From NCBI GenBank assembly GCA_016785015.1, contig JADHTJ010000016.1, forward strand, positions 1 through 49,551: a DNA stretch of 49,551 nucleotides, in the 5' to 3' direction. Both the position numbers and the translations under genes were made by a program. Under the pieces are notes generated by a model. It searched no databases. It had not been told where the DNA came from and saw only the letters and a list, made by a program, of their open reading frames with translations. Position 1 is the first letter of the stretch; every line of letters begins with the position of its first letter. Positions 24,895-32,547 of the stretch are shown here, piece after piece. The DNA comes from Anaerolineales bacterium (GTDB lineage: Bacteria; Chloroflexota; Anaerolineae; Anaerolineales; UBA11858).

Positions 24895-25134
24895 ATGCCT
24901 TTTTACGAGTATCAATGCACCGATTGCCTTAACCAATTTGAAACGATGCGCAGCATTTCCCAGCGTGATTCGTCAGCCGAATGTCCAGATTGTGGCAGTG
25001 AGCAAAGTTCGCGTATGATCTCGGCTGCGATGGCCTTTTCAATGGGTGCTGATGGCAACGTCCGCGCGATGGCTGGCAGCTCGCCATGCGGAGGCTGCGT
25101 GGCTACATCCTGTTCAGGGTGTTCATCTAAATAG
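24895..25134 (+). CDS. FmdB/PutRegulatory-type zinc ribbon protein
   Basis: 79 aa from the ATG at 24895, with GGAG about 10 nt ahead. The start MPFYEYQCTDCLNQFE with a second pair CPDCGS forms the FmdB zinc ribbon. The tail has extra cysteines (CGGCVATSCSGCSS), as is common in these proteins. FmdB proteins are found next to many redox and one-carbon operons; the name comes from a putative regulator and the actual role is unclear. It is transcribed with, or just after, rdhA2-rdhB2. Confidence 0.9.
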   Translation: MPFYEYQCTDCLNQFETMRSISQRDSSAECPDCGSEQSSRMISAAMAFSMGADGNVRAMAGSSPCGGCVATSCSGCSSK

Positions 25135-25139
25135 AAATC

Positions 25140-25292
25140 AAAATAGTCACGAATTGTGACGAATAACTCGAATTTCACGAATGACTCTACTGCAAAAAGC
25201 ATTCCGGCAGAAGCCCTCGTCTGGTAGTTCTTTCAGTGGAGTCACGAATGATTAAATTCGTGCTATTCGTTAAATTCGTTTCCATTCGTGAT
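25140..25292. repeat. Palindromic element sharing a core with 6091-6287
   Basis: Arms of TCACGAAT/ATTCGTGA type surround a core with GCAGAAGCCCTCGTCTGGTAGTT (25203-25225) and ends GACTCTACTG / CAGTGGAGTC. The core matches the element at 6091-6287, but the arms differ completely. No gene is present in 25135-25345. Confidence 0.75.
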
Positions 25293-25345
25293 TATTGTTA
25301 TTGGTATATTATTCAACCTTCCCACTAGAAAAGAAAGGCAAGCCC

Positions 25346-27334
25346 ATGAAAAAGCTGCGCTGGTTGTTGCTCTCCCTCATCGTCTTGGGTTTCTTCACCC
25401 TCATGCTGATCAACCCAAACGTTATTGGTCAGGCAAGCGTAGGGGGGACACGCGAGATAACCATTCAGGCTCGAGCATTCGAATACACGCCCCGCAAATT
25501 CCACGTTCAAGAAGGGGACACTGTACGTATCACTTTGATCGCCGATGATGTCACCCACGGGTTGATCTTGGAGAATTATGATGTAGAACTCGAGGCGTAT
25601 CCTCGTCAAGACCCCCCGCCGACGGTGGAGTTTGTTGCCGACAAAGCCGGGCTGCATCACTTTCGATGTACTGTGGTGTGTGGGCCGCTGCATCCCTTCA
25701 TGGTAGGGGAACTAATCGTCGAACCCTATCAAAAATTACCCATTGCTTGGGGCTTGACCCTGGTAGTGGCCTTCCTTTCCGTGGCTGCTGTTCAACGTTG
25801 GGGCCATGATCCCAACAAAGATCCTCTGGGGGGTTGGGTTTTCGAACTGACCCGTTTCGGGTGGATCCGCTCAGCGCTCAAATCGCGCTGGTTCCAATTT
25901 GCATTGTTTATCCCAAATCTCTTCTTCTTCGCCGTGATTATGGCGGCGGCCTTCTTTGGCTCTCCGGTGGGTAATGCCAACTTTGCCATCGTCTACGTTT
26001 GGATCGTCTGGTGGGCGGCGTTGAAATTTTTCTTCATCCCCATCGGCGGGCGTTTGTGGTGTACCATGTGCCCGCTGCCTGCGCCCGGCGACTGGCTGGA
26101 TCATCGATCTTTCGTCGCTAAAGGCCGCGAGCGCGCCGCTTCATTTGCCCGCAAGATGTGGCCCAAAAGCCTGCGTAATCTGTGGCCCCAAAATCTTGGC
26201 TTCCTGGGCGTGTGTCTTTTCAGCGCTTTTATCATCACGCGGCCAGTTTGGACCGGTGTAGTGTTAGCGCTGTTCATCATCGGCGCCGCTGTGACATCAG
26301 TGGTTTATGGACGGCGGATCTTTTGCCGCTACCTGTGCCCGGTGAGTGGTTTTACGGGTATGTATTCCATGGTCGCGCCGGTCGAGATTCGCGTCAAAGA
26401 TACCCAAATCTGCAAAGAGCATACTGAAAAAACCTGCATCACTGGCGATGCCCACGGTTATGGCTGCCCCTGGTTGAATTACCCTGGCGGCCTGGATCGC
26501 AATGCCTTCTGCGGCATGTGCACGGAGTGTTTCAAGAGCTGCCCGCACGACAACATGGCCTTGAACATTCGTCCCTTCGGCCGCGATCTGTTTGTTATCA
26601 AAGGGCGCGGCATCGATGAGATCTACAACGCCTTCATCATGCTGGCCTGCGCGCTGATCTATATCGCCGTCTACCTGGGACCCTGGGGTTTCCTCAAAGA
26701 TATGGCCAATATGGCCACAGTGCCCCAATATTTGTTGTACGCCGTGCTCTTTATTTCGATGAATCTGATCATCATGCCGGGACTTTATTATGTCGCCGTA
26801 TGGCTGGGAAAGGGCTGGGCTGAGGGCGGGCTGGTGCCTGCACAAGAGGCTTTTGCTTTTGTCCCCGAACTGTGGCGCGGTTTTACGGCTTTCGTTCGAC
26901 GTCAACCTGCCCCGAAAAAAGCAGCTGGCGGTTCCAATGTGACCCTGGTAGGCATGGGCCTTCCGCCGCTCAAGCGCCTGTTCACCGATTATGGCTACGC
27001 TATCGTGCCCATTGGCCTTGCCGGTTGGATTGCCTTTACGATCGCCTTTGCCCTAGTGGATATTTCCTATGCCGTCCCGCTGCTGTCTGATCCTATGGGT
27101 TGGGGATGGGATCTCTTTGGCACGGCGGATTATGGCTGGGTGATGTATGCACCTCATATTATCCCGTATCTACAAATACCGATTATGCTGACAGGATTGG
27201 GGCTCTCGATCTACACGGTCTACCGCATCGCCATCAACCATACTACTGAGAAGAAATTGATCATCAAGACGCTGACACCCATCATCATTTATCTTATGGC
27301 GGTCACGGCGATCTTTTTCTGGTTGGTGTTATAG
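25346..27334 (+). CDS. CuA cupredoxin fused to NosR/NapH-like polytopic iron-sulfur protein
   Basis: 662 aa from the ATG at 25346 (AAAGGCAAGCCC ahead). After an N-terminal helix, a cupredoxin domain (about 30-130) has His71 and the binuclear CuA motif Cys108-x3-Cys112-x3-His116-x2-Met119 (CTVVCGPLHPFM). Then come eight to nine TM helices with the two Fer4_5 motifs of the NosR/NapH family (CTMCPLP and CRYLCPVSG). A soluble stretch follows with CKEH..TCITGD, YGCPW and CGMCTECFKSCP for [4Fe-4S] clusters. No FMN-binding domain is seen. The layout implies electron transfer between the membrane pool, iron-sulfur clusters and an outward copper centre. Confidence 0.85.
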   Translation: MKKLRWLLLSLIVLGFFTLMLINPNVIGQASVGGTREITIQARAFEYTPRKFHVQEGDTVRITLIADDVTHGLILENYDVELEAYPRQDPPPTVEFVADKAGLHHFRCTVVCGPLHPFMVGELIVEPYQKLPIAWGLTLVVAFLSVAAVQRWGHDPNKDPLGGWVFELTRFGWIRSALKSRWFQFALFIPNLFFFAVIMAAAFFGSPVGNANFAIVYVWIVWWAALKFFFIPIGGRLWCTMCPLPAPGDWLDHRSFVAKGRERAASFARKMWPKSLRNLWPQNLGFLGVCLFSAFIITRPVWTGVVLALFIIGAAVTSVVYGRRIFCRYLCPVSGFTGMYSMVAPVEIRVKDTQICKEHTEKTCITGDAHGYGCPWLNYPGGLDRNAFCGMCTECFKSCPHDNMALNIRPFGRDLFVIKGRGIDEIYNAFIMLACALIYIAVYLGPWGFLKDMANMATVPQYLLYAVLFISMNLIIMPGLYYVAVWLGKGWAEGGLVPAQEAFAFVPELWRGFTAFVRRQPAPKKAAGGSNVTLVGMGLPPLKRLFTDYGYAIVPIGLAGWIAFTIAFALVDISYAVPLLSDPMGWGWDLFGTADYGWVMYAPHIIPYLQIPIMLTGLGLSIYTVYRIAINHTTEKKLIIKTLTPIIIYLMAVTAIFFWLVL

Positions 27335-27389
27335 CGTAATAGCAGATACCGGGTAGTCAGACAAACCGCGTTGGTCGATTTTCAAGACC

Positions 27390-27406
27390 GCCCATCGAGG
27401 ATGGGC
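27390..27406 (+). terminator. Hairpin after the CuA-NosR-like gene
   Basis: GCCCATC-GAG-GATGGGC, nested inside GGGTAGT (27351-27357) and ACTACCC (27408-27414). It is 55 nt past the stop codon and is probably a terminator or an mRNA 3' stabiliser. Confidence 0.5.
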
Positions 27407-27489
27407 TACTACCCGTAAACATACGTTGTGTGTATTCTTTTGGCTGGTGCTTTAAAAACGAATGGTCCGTCTGGAAATAAATTCCATCA

Positions 27490-27522
27490 AGAAGCTAAAC
27501 TTCTCAAAGAAGTTTAGCTTCT
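27490..27522. terminator. Strong AT-rich palindrome in the intergenic region
   Basis: AGAAGCTAAACTTC (27490-27503) pairs perfectly with GAAGTTTAGCTTCT (27509-27522), 5-nt loop. It lies in the 380-bp gap 27335-27716, which otherwise holds repeats and the promoter of the next gene. Confidence 0.5.
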
Positions 27523-27545
27523 AAATCGGGAAGACTTTAGAACGC

Positions 27546-27620
27546 GGGTTTGTAGTGGCGCACGGAAGTGCGCTTCGACTTGAGACAGGCACGGGCACTC
27601 TCGTGCCCTACTACGAACCC
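27546..27620. repeat. Three-hairpin REP-like element
   Basis: Outer arms GGGTTTGTAGTGG (27546-27558) and CCCTACTACGAACCC (27606-27620) enclose GCGCAC/GTGCGC and GGGCAC/GTGCCC hairpins. The outer arms resemble those of the in-frame element at 30308-30364 (TTTGTAGT..ACTACGA). Confidence 0.7.
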
Positions 27621-27668
27621 AATAGGATTTAGTTGTTCGCCAATTAGTAAAGTACCGGTGTGTGCGAG

Positions 27669-27674
27669 TATAAT
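27669..27674 (+). promoter_or_regulatory. Candidate -10 element upstream of the DUF4418 gene
   Basis: TATAAT lies 43 nt before the start at 27717. The only -35 candidate (TTAGTA at 27644-27649) is poor and 19 nt away, so the promoter call is tentative. Confidence 0.4.
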
Positions 27675-27716
27675 ATACAACGTCACAATAACATTACACT
27701 AATATAGGAGGCACAC

Positions 27717-28142
27717 ATGAAAAAGGTAAACGTTTTTGGAGTAATCATTGCAGTGGTTGGGGTGTTGATCATTCTTACACCAGTAGTCTTCCCAGTATGT
27801 GAAGGACTGCTAGAGTTGGTCAATGGCAAGCAAGTTCCTATGCGCTGCAATTGGACAGCGCGTGCAGAATGGATCATTGGCGCCTTGGTGTTGATCTCTG
27901 GTCTGTTGGTAGCTTTCGCCAAAACGGACGAAGCTCGCAAGCGACTGAACAACCAGGTCGTCTTCCTGGGGTTGGCAACCATCCTGACCCCGTTGTTCAT
28001 TATTCCAACCTGCATGAACCCCGAGATGGCTTGCAATATCGGCACCAAGCCAGCCCTGATCATTTTGGGCGTGGTAGTAACCGGTCTGGGACTGTACGGC
28101 AGCTTTCTACCTCGGTCCAATGCTGAAGTTGTTAGTGATTGA
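27717..28142 (+). CDS. DUF4418-like four-helix membrane protein
   Basis: 141 aa, with AGGAGG 8-9 nt before the ATG. Four hydrophobic helices are present. Conserved-looking cysteines are in FPVCEG, PMRCNW, PTCMNP and MACNIG, all near the predicted outer ends of helices. This is the pattern of the DUF4418 family, which is often found next to an FtsX-like permease and ATPase as here. The role is unknown. The paired cysteines on the outer side suggest metal or disulfide chemistry, which would suit a maturation transporter for a redox enzyme. Confidence 0.7.
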   Translation: MKKVNVFGVIIAVVGVLIILTPVVFPVCEGLLELVNGKQVPMRCNWTARAEWIIGALVLISGLLVAFAKTDEARKRLNNQVVFLGLATILTPLFIIPTCMNPEMACNIGTKPALIILGVVVTGLGLYGSFLPRSNAEVVSD

Positions 28143-28171
28143 TTTGTTCAGATGGAAATATATTTAATCTA

Positions 28172-28317
28172 TCCCATCCCCCCCGACCCCCCTTCCCAGG
28201 AAGGGGGGAGTATTTGGGAAAATACAGGCTGCCAGCTAGGGCGCAGCACCGCTCGCACCCTGTATTTTTCATTATTCCCCTCCCCCGAATCGCGGGGCAG
28301 GGGCCAGGGGTGGGGGC
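28172..28317. repeat. Composite GC-rich/AT-rich palindromic element
   Basis: Outer C-rich and G-rich arms each contain a small hairpin (CCCCCCTTCCC..GGAAGGGGGG on the left). Inside are AAAATACAGG and CCTGTATTTT arms around a GC-rich centre. The right arm (GGGGCCAGGGGTGGGGG) ends 1-2 nt before the permease start and serves as its ribosome-binding region. Confidence 0.7.
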
Positions 28318-28318
28318 G

Positions 28319-29524
28319 ATGAAAGATATCAACCTCTTTAATCTGGCGTTGCAAAACCTGCGCCGCAAGCCCTATCGCAGTGTGGCCATTGGCCTATGTG
28401 TTGCGGTGATGACTGGATCGCTATTCGCTGCCACAATCATTCTGCGCGGGGTACAGACCAGCCTCTCGGTCGGGCAAGCACGCCTGGGTGCAGATCTGGT
28501 AGTCGTCCCCACGGGGTATAAGGCACCCGCTCAGGAGGCTTTTATCACCGGTCAGCCGACTACCTTCTATATGTCCGATCAGATCGAGGCTCAAATTGCT
28601 GATCTGCCCGGTGTGGCACAAACATCCTCCCAGGTATTCGTGCAGACTTTGACCAACGCTTCATGTTGTATTGGGGAGTTTTTTCTGGTGGGCTTTGATC
28701 CTCAATCCGATTTTACAATCTCTCCCTGGTTGGTGACCCACTTGGATGGCCAACCCTTGGGCCCGTTGGATGTGATTGCCGGCGACCGCATCTTGCTCAG
28801 GGAAGGCGATGGAGCTACATTTTATGGCACCAATTTCAGAATTGCCGGCGTGCTGGAACGAACCGGCATGGGCATCGATCGCACGATTTACGTGCCCATC
28901 GAGGGGTTGCGTCAAATGATCGCAGATTCGGCTGAACTGGCTGAGGAAACATTAACAATTCCCCCAAATGAAATTTCTTCTGTGATGGTTAGCATTGCCC
29001 CCGGTGCTGATGTTATCGATGTGGCCGAAGCCATCGAAGGAAATTTGTCCGGTGTGAATGTGTTTACTGCCTCGCAGCTCAACCAGGCCGTCGCCCGGCA
29101 GATGCAGGGCGTGATGGGTATCACCTTTGGGGTCACCGCAACTTTGTGGCTGATGTCGTTGCTATTGGTTGGCCTGATCTTTTCATTGATCGTCAACGAA
29201 CGCCAGCGCGAGCTAGGATTGCTGCGTGCCATGGGTGCGCGCGGCAGAGCTGTTTTTCAATTGGTGATGAGCGAAGCAGGATTATTGACCGGAATGGGGG
29301 GCGTGATCGGCTTGTTGGTATCGGGCGTGCTGTTGATGAGCTTTTCGCGTCTGATCCAACTGCGGCTGCGCATTCCATATTTGCTCCCCAGCATGTTGGA
29401 AATCATCGGTGTGGAAGTGGGACTGTTAGCCTTGGCTCTGTTTACTGGCGCCTTAGCATCCCTTCAACCAGCGCTCTCGATCAGCCGCATGGAACCTTAC
29501 GCGGCCGTCCGTCGGGGGGAATAA
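28319..29524 (+). CDS. FtsX-like/MacB-type ABC transporter permease
   Basis: 401 aa from the ATG at 28319; the open frame upstream is repeat DNA. One N-terminal TM helix is followed by a large extracytoplasmic domain (about 50-270, with a TNASCCIGE cysteine pair) and three C-terminal helices with the FtsX domain (LIVNERQRELGLLRAMGARG). This is the MacB/LolE type 'mechanotransmission' permease topology. It overlaps its ATPase as TAATG. It probably moves a lipoprotein, metallocofactor-related ligand or peptide rather than a nutrient, since no substrate-binding protein is in the operon. Confidence 0.88.
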   Translation: MKDINLFNLALQNLRRKPYRSVAIGLCVAVMTGSLFAATIILRGVQTSLSVGQARLGADLVVVPTGYKAPAQEAFITGQPTTFYMSDQIEAQIADLPGVAQTSSQVFVQTLTNASCCIGEFFLVGFDPQSDFTISPWLVTHLDGQPLGPLDVIAGDRILLREGDGATFYGTNFRIAGVLERTGMGIDRTIYVPIEGLRQMIADSAELAEETLTIPPNEISSVMVSIAPGADVIDVAEAIEGNLSGVNVFTASQLNQAVARQMQGVMGITFGVTATLWLMSLLLVGLIFSLIVNERQRELGLLRAMGARGRAVFQLVMSEAGLLTGMGGVIGLLVSGVLLMSFSRLIQLRLRIPYLLPSMLEIIGVEVGLLALALFTGALASLQPALSISRMEPYAAVRRGE

Positions 29525-30288
29525 TGATTGCGCAAAATGATATTTTCTTGAAAAATACGGATATGCAAGAGAGTTCGGCCTCGTCGGCCTTGATCGAGTT
29601 GTGGGGTGTTAGCAAACACTATCAGCAAGGCACAGAAATTGTTAAAGCGGTTGATGATGTTTCTATGCAAGTACAGGCGGGCGATTTTGTCAGTATTACA
29701 GGTCGCTCTGGTTCTGGGAAAACCACACTGTTGAGCCTGATTGGCTGCTTGACTGCACCATCCACTGGCGGAGTGCGCGTTTTTGACCAAACGATCCAAA
29801 GTTTGAGCGACAGCGAGGTTTCAGCCTTGCGCGCCGAGCGCATCGGTTTTGTCTTTCAATTTGCAAGTTTGATCCCCACCCTGACCGCACTGGACAATGT
29901 GCGACTGCCGGGCATCTTTGCTGATTCGCTAGTTGGAAATAAATATGCCCTTGAGTTGCTTGATTGGGTTGGCCTGTCCGATAAACGAAATAACTATCCT
30001 GCCGAACTCTCCGGTGGGCAGCAGGCCCGTGTATCGTTGGCGCGTGCATTGGCCAATAAACCTGATCTACTACTAGCTGATGAGCCCACGGGTAACCTGG
30101 ATGTGGAAACTGAATGGGAGATTTTATCTTTGCTGCGCGATCTGAATCTCAGTCAGAATATGACCGTTCTATTAGTGACCCACAACCCAGAGTTAGCTAA
30201 ATACGGCAACCGTCATTTAGTGATGCATAGTGGGGATTTGTCTGAGAGTTATGAATGGTTACAAGAGAAGGGGGTCGAGCATGCCTAG
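29524..30288 (+). CDS. ABC transporter ATP-binding protein, LolD/MacB type
   Basis: 254 aa from the ATG at 29524 (TAATG overlap with the permease). Walker A is GRSGSGKT, Q-loop FQFASLIPTLTALDN, signature LSGGQQARVSLARAL, Walker B LLLADEPTGNLD, and the switch His is in VTHNPE. The DEPTGNLD form is typical of LolD/MacB/FtsE ATPases that pair with FtsX-like permeases. A short N-terminal extension of about 24 residues precedes the domain. Confidence 0.95.
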   Translation: MIAQNDIFLKNTDMQESSASSALIELWGVSKHYQQGTEIVKAVDDVSMQVQAGDFVSITGRSGSGKTTLLSLIGCLTAPSTGGVRVFDQTIQSLSDSEVSALRAERIGFVFQFASLIPTLTALDNVRLPGIFADSLVGNKYALELLDWVGLSDKRNNYPAELSGGQQARVSLARALANKPDLLLADEPTGNLDVETEWEILSLLRDLNLSQNMTVLLVTHNPELAKYGNRHLVMHSGDLSESYEWLQEKGVEHA

Positions 30289-31468
30289 TATCCTGTCATT
30301 GGGAAAGTTTGTAGTTGCGACTTCAGTCGCATATGTTCGTGGACGACTGAAGTCGTCACTACGAGCTAAAACAATATTATTTTTGGTCATCCTTTTGGTC
30401 TTTTTTCTCTCCGCCTGCGGGCCCAAAGGGCGCCGACTTTGGCGCTTCGAAGCCGGTAATGCCGTCGTTGCCGCTCCAGCCATCGGCGCTGATGGTACGA
30501 TCTACGTTGGCGCGCATGATTCATTTTTCTACGCGCTCACGCCGAAGGGGAAAGTCAAATGGAAATTTGAAGCAGGTAACTGGGTGCACGGCTCGGCGGC
30601 CATCGCTCCTGATGGAACCATTTATTTGACCTCTTTCGACCGCAAGTTATATGCACTCACTTCGGATGGCGATCTGCTTTGGACGTATGAAGCGCTAAAG
30701 AAAATCGAATCCTCTCCGGCCTTAGGACCTGATGGCACGATATATTTCGGGGCGGACGACAACTACCTTTATGCCATCCAACCCAACGGTGAGTTGAAAT
30801 GGCAGCTCGACATCAACGGCTGGGTCGTCTCCTGCCCGGCGGTATCCGCCGATGGCGTAATCTATGTTGGCTCGGAAGATAACCACCTGTATGCCATTGA
30901 TCCCAGTGGCAAAGTGCTCTGGCGTTTCGAGACCGGCGGCCCGGTGTATTCGTCCCCGTCCATCGCAGATGACGGGACGATCTATGTGGGCTCCAGTGAT
31001 TATGCCATCTATGCAGTCAACCCCGATGGCACCGAGAAATGGCATCTAGATACGGAAGCCGAGGTGTATTCCTCGCCGGCAATTGGCCCTGATGGAACCG
31101 TCTATGTCGGCTCCATGGATTTCCACCTTTATGCAGTCCAATCCGGTGGCACACTAGCCTGGAGATTCGATACCCGAGATTGGGTGATTTCATCCCCTGC
31201 GATTGGCGCCGATGGCACGATCTATTTCGGTTCCTATAACCAGGATGTTTACGCCATGTCGCCCGAGGGCGACGTGCTGTGGAAATATCAAACCGATAAA
31301 TATGTCACCGGTTCACCGAACATCTCCCCAGATGGCATCTTATACGTTGGCTCTGATGATGATTTTCTATATGCCTTGAAAACGGACAGCATGGGTTTAG
31401 CCGACTCTTCCTGGCCTAGATTTAGAAGCGATTTACTCAACAGTGGTGTTGTAATTAGCGATGATTGA
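30281..31468 (+). CDS. PQQ-type beta-propeller lipoprotein
   Basis: 395 aa from the ATG at 30281, overlapping the ATPase end by 8 nt, with AAGGGGGT ahead. The lipobox FLSAC puts the lipid on Cys46. About eight repeats of the form DGTIYVGS-x-D-x2-LYA-x4-G-x3-W follow, giving a PQQ-like/BamB-like eight-bladed propeller. No PQQ-binding residues can be assigned, so a scaffold or carrier role is more likely than a dehydrogenase. The n-region before the signal helix is unusually long because residues 10-28 are encoded by an in-frame palindromic repeat. Confidence 0.87.
   Translation: MPSILSLGKFVVATSVAYVRGRLKSSLRAKTILFLVILLVFFLSACGPKGRRLWRFEAGNAVVAAPAIGADGTIYVGAHDSFFYALTPKGKVKWKFEAGNWVHGSAAIAPDGTIYLTSFDRKLYALTSDGDLLWTYEALKKIESSPALGPDGTIYFGADDNYLYAIQPNGELKWQLDINGWVVSCPAVSADGVIYVGSEDNHLYAIDPSGKVLWRFETGGPVYSSPSIADDGTIYVGSSDYAIYAVNPDGTEKWHLDTEAEVYSSPAIGPDGTVYVGSMDFHLYAVQSGGTLAWRFDTRDWVISSPAIGADGTIYFGSYNQDVYAMSPEGDVLWKYQTDKYVTGSPNISPDGILYVGSDDDFLYALKTDSMGLADSSWPRFRSDLLNSGVVISDD
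30308..30364. repeat. In-frame palindromic repeat in the propeller lipoprotein gene
   Basis: 57 bp (19 codons): TTTGTAGTTGCGACTTCAGTCG on the left pairs with CGACTGAAGTCGTCACTACGA on the right (30344-30364). It adds a basic stretch ahead of the signal peptide core. Confidence 0.8.
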
Positions 31469-31481
31469 TGGAGGTATTTCT

Positions 31482-31874
31482 ATGAATAAAAAAATAGTCG
31501 AGGCCATCAGTGGAATTCTGGTATTTCTATCGATTATTGGAACCGTGGCAGGCATCTTCATCTATGAGGGTGTGCTGGAAGCGAAACGCGACTGCGTCAC
31601 CATTCACATGCGCACCTATGAGCATGGCAACCCCACACCCAACACCGTTTATCTCAAAAAGGGAGAACCAGCCTGTTTGCGCTTCACCGCTGACGACACT
31701 TCTCATGGTGTCAATATCCCAGACTTCAATATTTACAGCGAGACCATCCATCCTGGCAAGTGGACTTATGTTGAATTTACTCCTGAGGAAAGCGGCACTT
31801 TCAGTTTCGTCTGCTATATTGTTTGCAGCCCGATGCATTCCAGAGTCAGAGGTAAACTAGTGATCCAAGATTAG
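31482..31874 (+). CDS. Membrane-anchored CuA-like cupredoxin
   Basis: 130 aa from the ATG at 31482, with GGAGG 7 nt ahead. An N-terminal helix (about 10-30) anchors a cupredoxin domain with His75 (TSHGVNI) and Cys111-x3-Cys115-x3-His119 (CYIVCSPMHSRV). The two-Cys loop is that of CuA (COX2/N2OR type), but the expected Met ligand at position 122 is Val. It is probably a one-electron carrier with an altered CuA, or a copper-handling protein. It precedes the NapG-like gene and follows the propeller gene by 13 nt. Confidence 0.82.
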   Translation: MNKKIVEAISGILVFLSIIGTVAGIFIYEGVLEAKRDCVTIHMRTYEHGNPTPNTVYLKKGEPACLRFTADDTSHGVNIPDFNIYSETIHPGKWTYVEFTPEESGTFSFVCYIVCSPMHSRVRGKLVIQD

Positions 31875-31898
31875 CATAATATCTTCCTCCTCTTGAAT

Positions 31899-31928
31899 GG
31901 GGATGAGGACATGGATCGCCTCATCCCC
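31899..31928 (+). terminator. Hairpin between CuA-like and NapG-like genes
   Basis: A perfect 10-bp stem, GGGGATGAGG (31899-31908) / CCTCATCCCC (31919-31928), then AACCTTTATT. It may be an intrinsic terminator or processing site that lowers expression of the napGH-like pair. Confidence 0.6.
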
Positions 31929-31968
31929 AACCTTTATTAGTCAATATAATTTATCGGTATGGAAATGT

Positions 31969-32541
31969 ATGAATACATCACTGACTCGTCGTGAATTTCT
32001 ACGAATTTCAGGGGGAACTGCCAGCGCAGGATTAGTTTATCTGCTGCTAAAACCCAAATCCGCCTCGGCCAATATTAAACCTCCTGGCGCGCTGCCAGAG
32101 CCAGACTTTAGCGCCTTATGCTTGCGCTGTGGGAAATGCACCTCAGCCTGCGAACAGCTAGCTATCCAGATAGATAGACAAGGTTTTCCCTATATCGATG
32201 GTTTGTCTGGCTGGTGTGATTTCAGTGGCGACTGTGTGGCAGCCTGTCCCTCGGGGGCGTTGGAGCCTTTCGAAATTGAGACTGTCAAGATTGCCCTGGC
32301 AGTTATTGACCGTGATCGCTGCATTGCCTGGAACAGCACGGGCTGTCGTTGGTGTTACCAGGAATGCCTTGACATCCAAGACGCCATTTGGATCGAGCCC
32401 GACGGTGTCTTTCTGCGTCCGCATATCGACGAAACGCGCTGTAACGGCTGCGGTGCTTGTGTGAATATCTGCCCCCGCGCTGCAGAGGTAGGCGGCGATA
32501 TGAGCAAGGGTAAAGCGGTTTCTCTACACCAGATTGTATAG
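31969..32541 (+). CDS. NapG-like Tat-exported ferredoxin with four [4Fe-4S] clusters
   Basis: 190 aa from the ATG at 31969, which places a Tat signal at the N-terminus (SLTRREFLRISGG). Four cysteine clusters follow: CLRCGKCTSAC, CDFSGDCVAACP, CIAWNSTGCRWCYQEC and CNGCGACVNICP. The order and spacing are as in NapG, NosG and MauM. In such pairs it takes electrons from the NapH-like quinol-oxidising partner, which starts 6 nt downstream. The ribosome-binding site is weak. Confidence 0.9.
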   Translation: MNTSLTRREFLRISGGTASAGLVYLLLKPKSASANIKPPGALPEPDFSALCLRCGKCTSACEQLAIQIDRQGFPYIDGLSGWCDFSGDCVAACPSGALEPFEIETVKIALAVIDRDRCIAWNSTGCRWCYQECLDIQDAIWIEPDGVFLRPHIDETRCNGCGACVNICPRAAEVGGDMSKGKAVSLHQIV

Positions 32542-32547
32542 GCGATT

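Noticed and set aside
28139..28318. N-terminal extension of the FtsX-like permease
   Set aside because: It is translated repeat DNA; the ATG at 28319 begins the conserved N-terminal helix.
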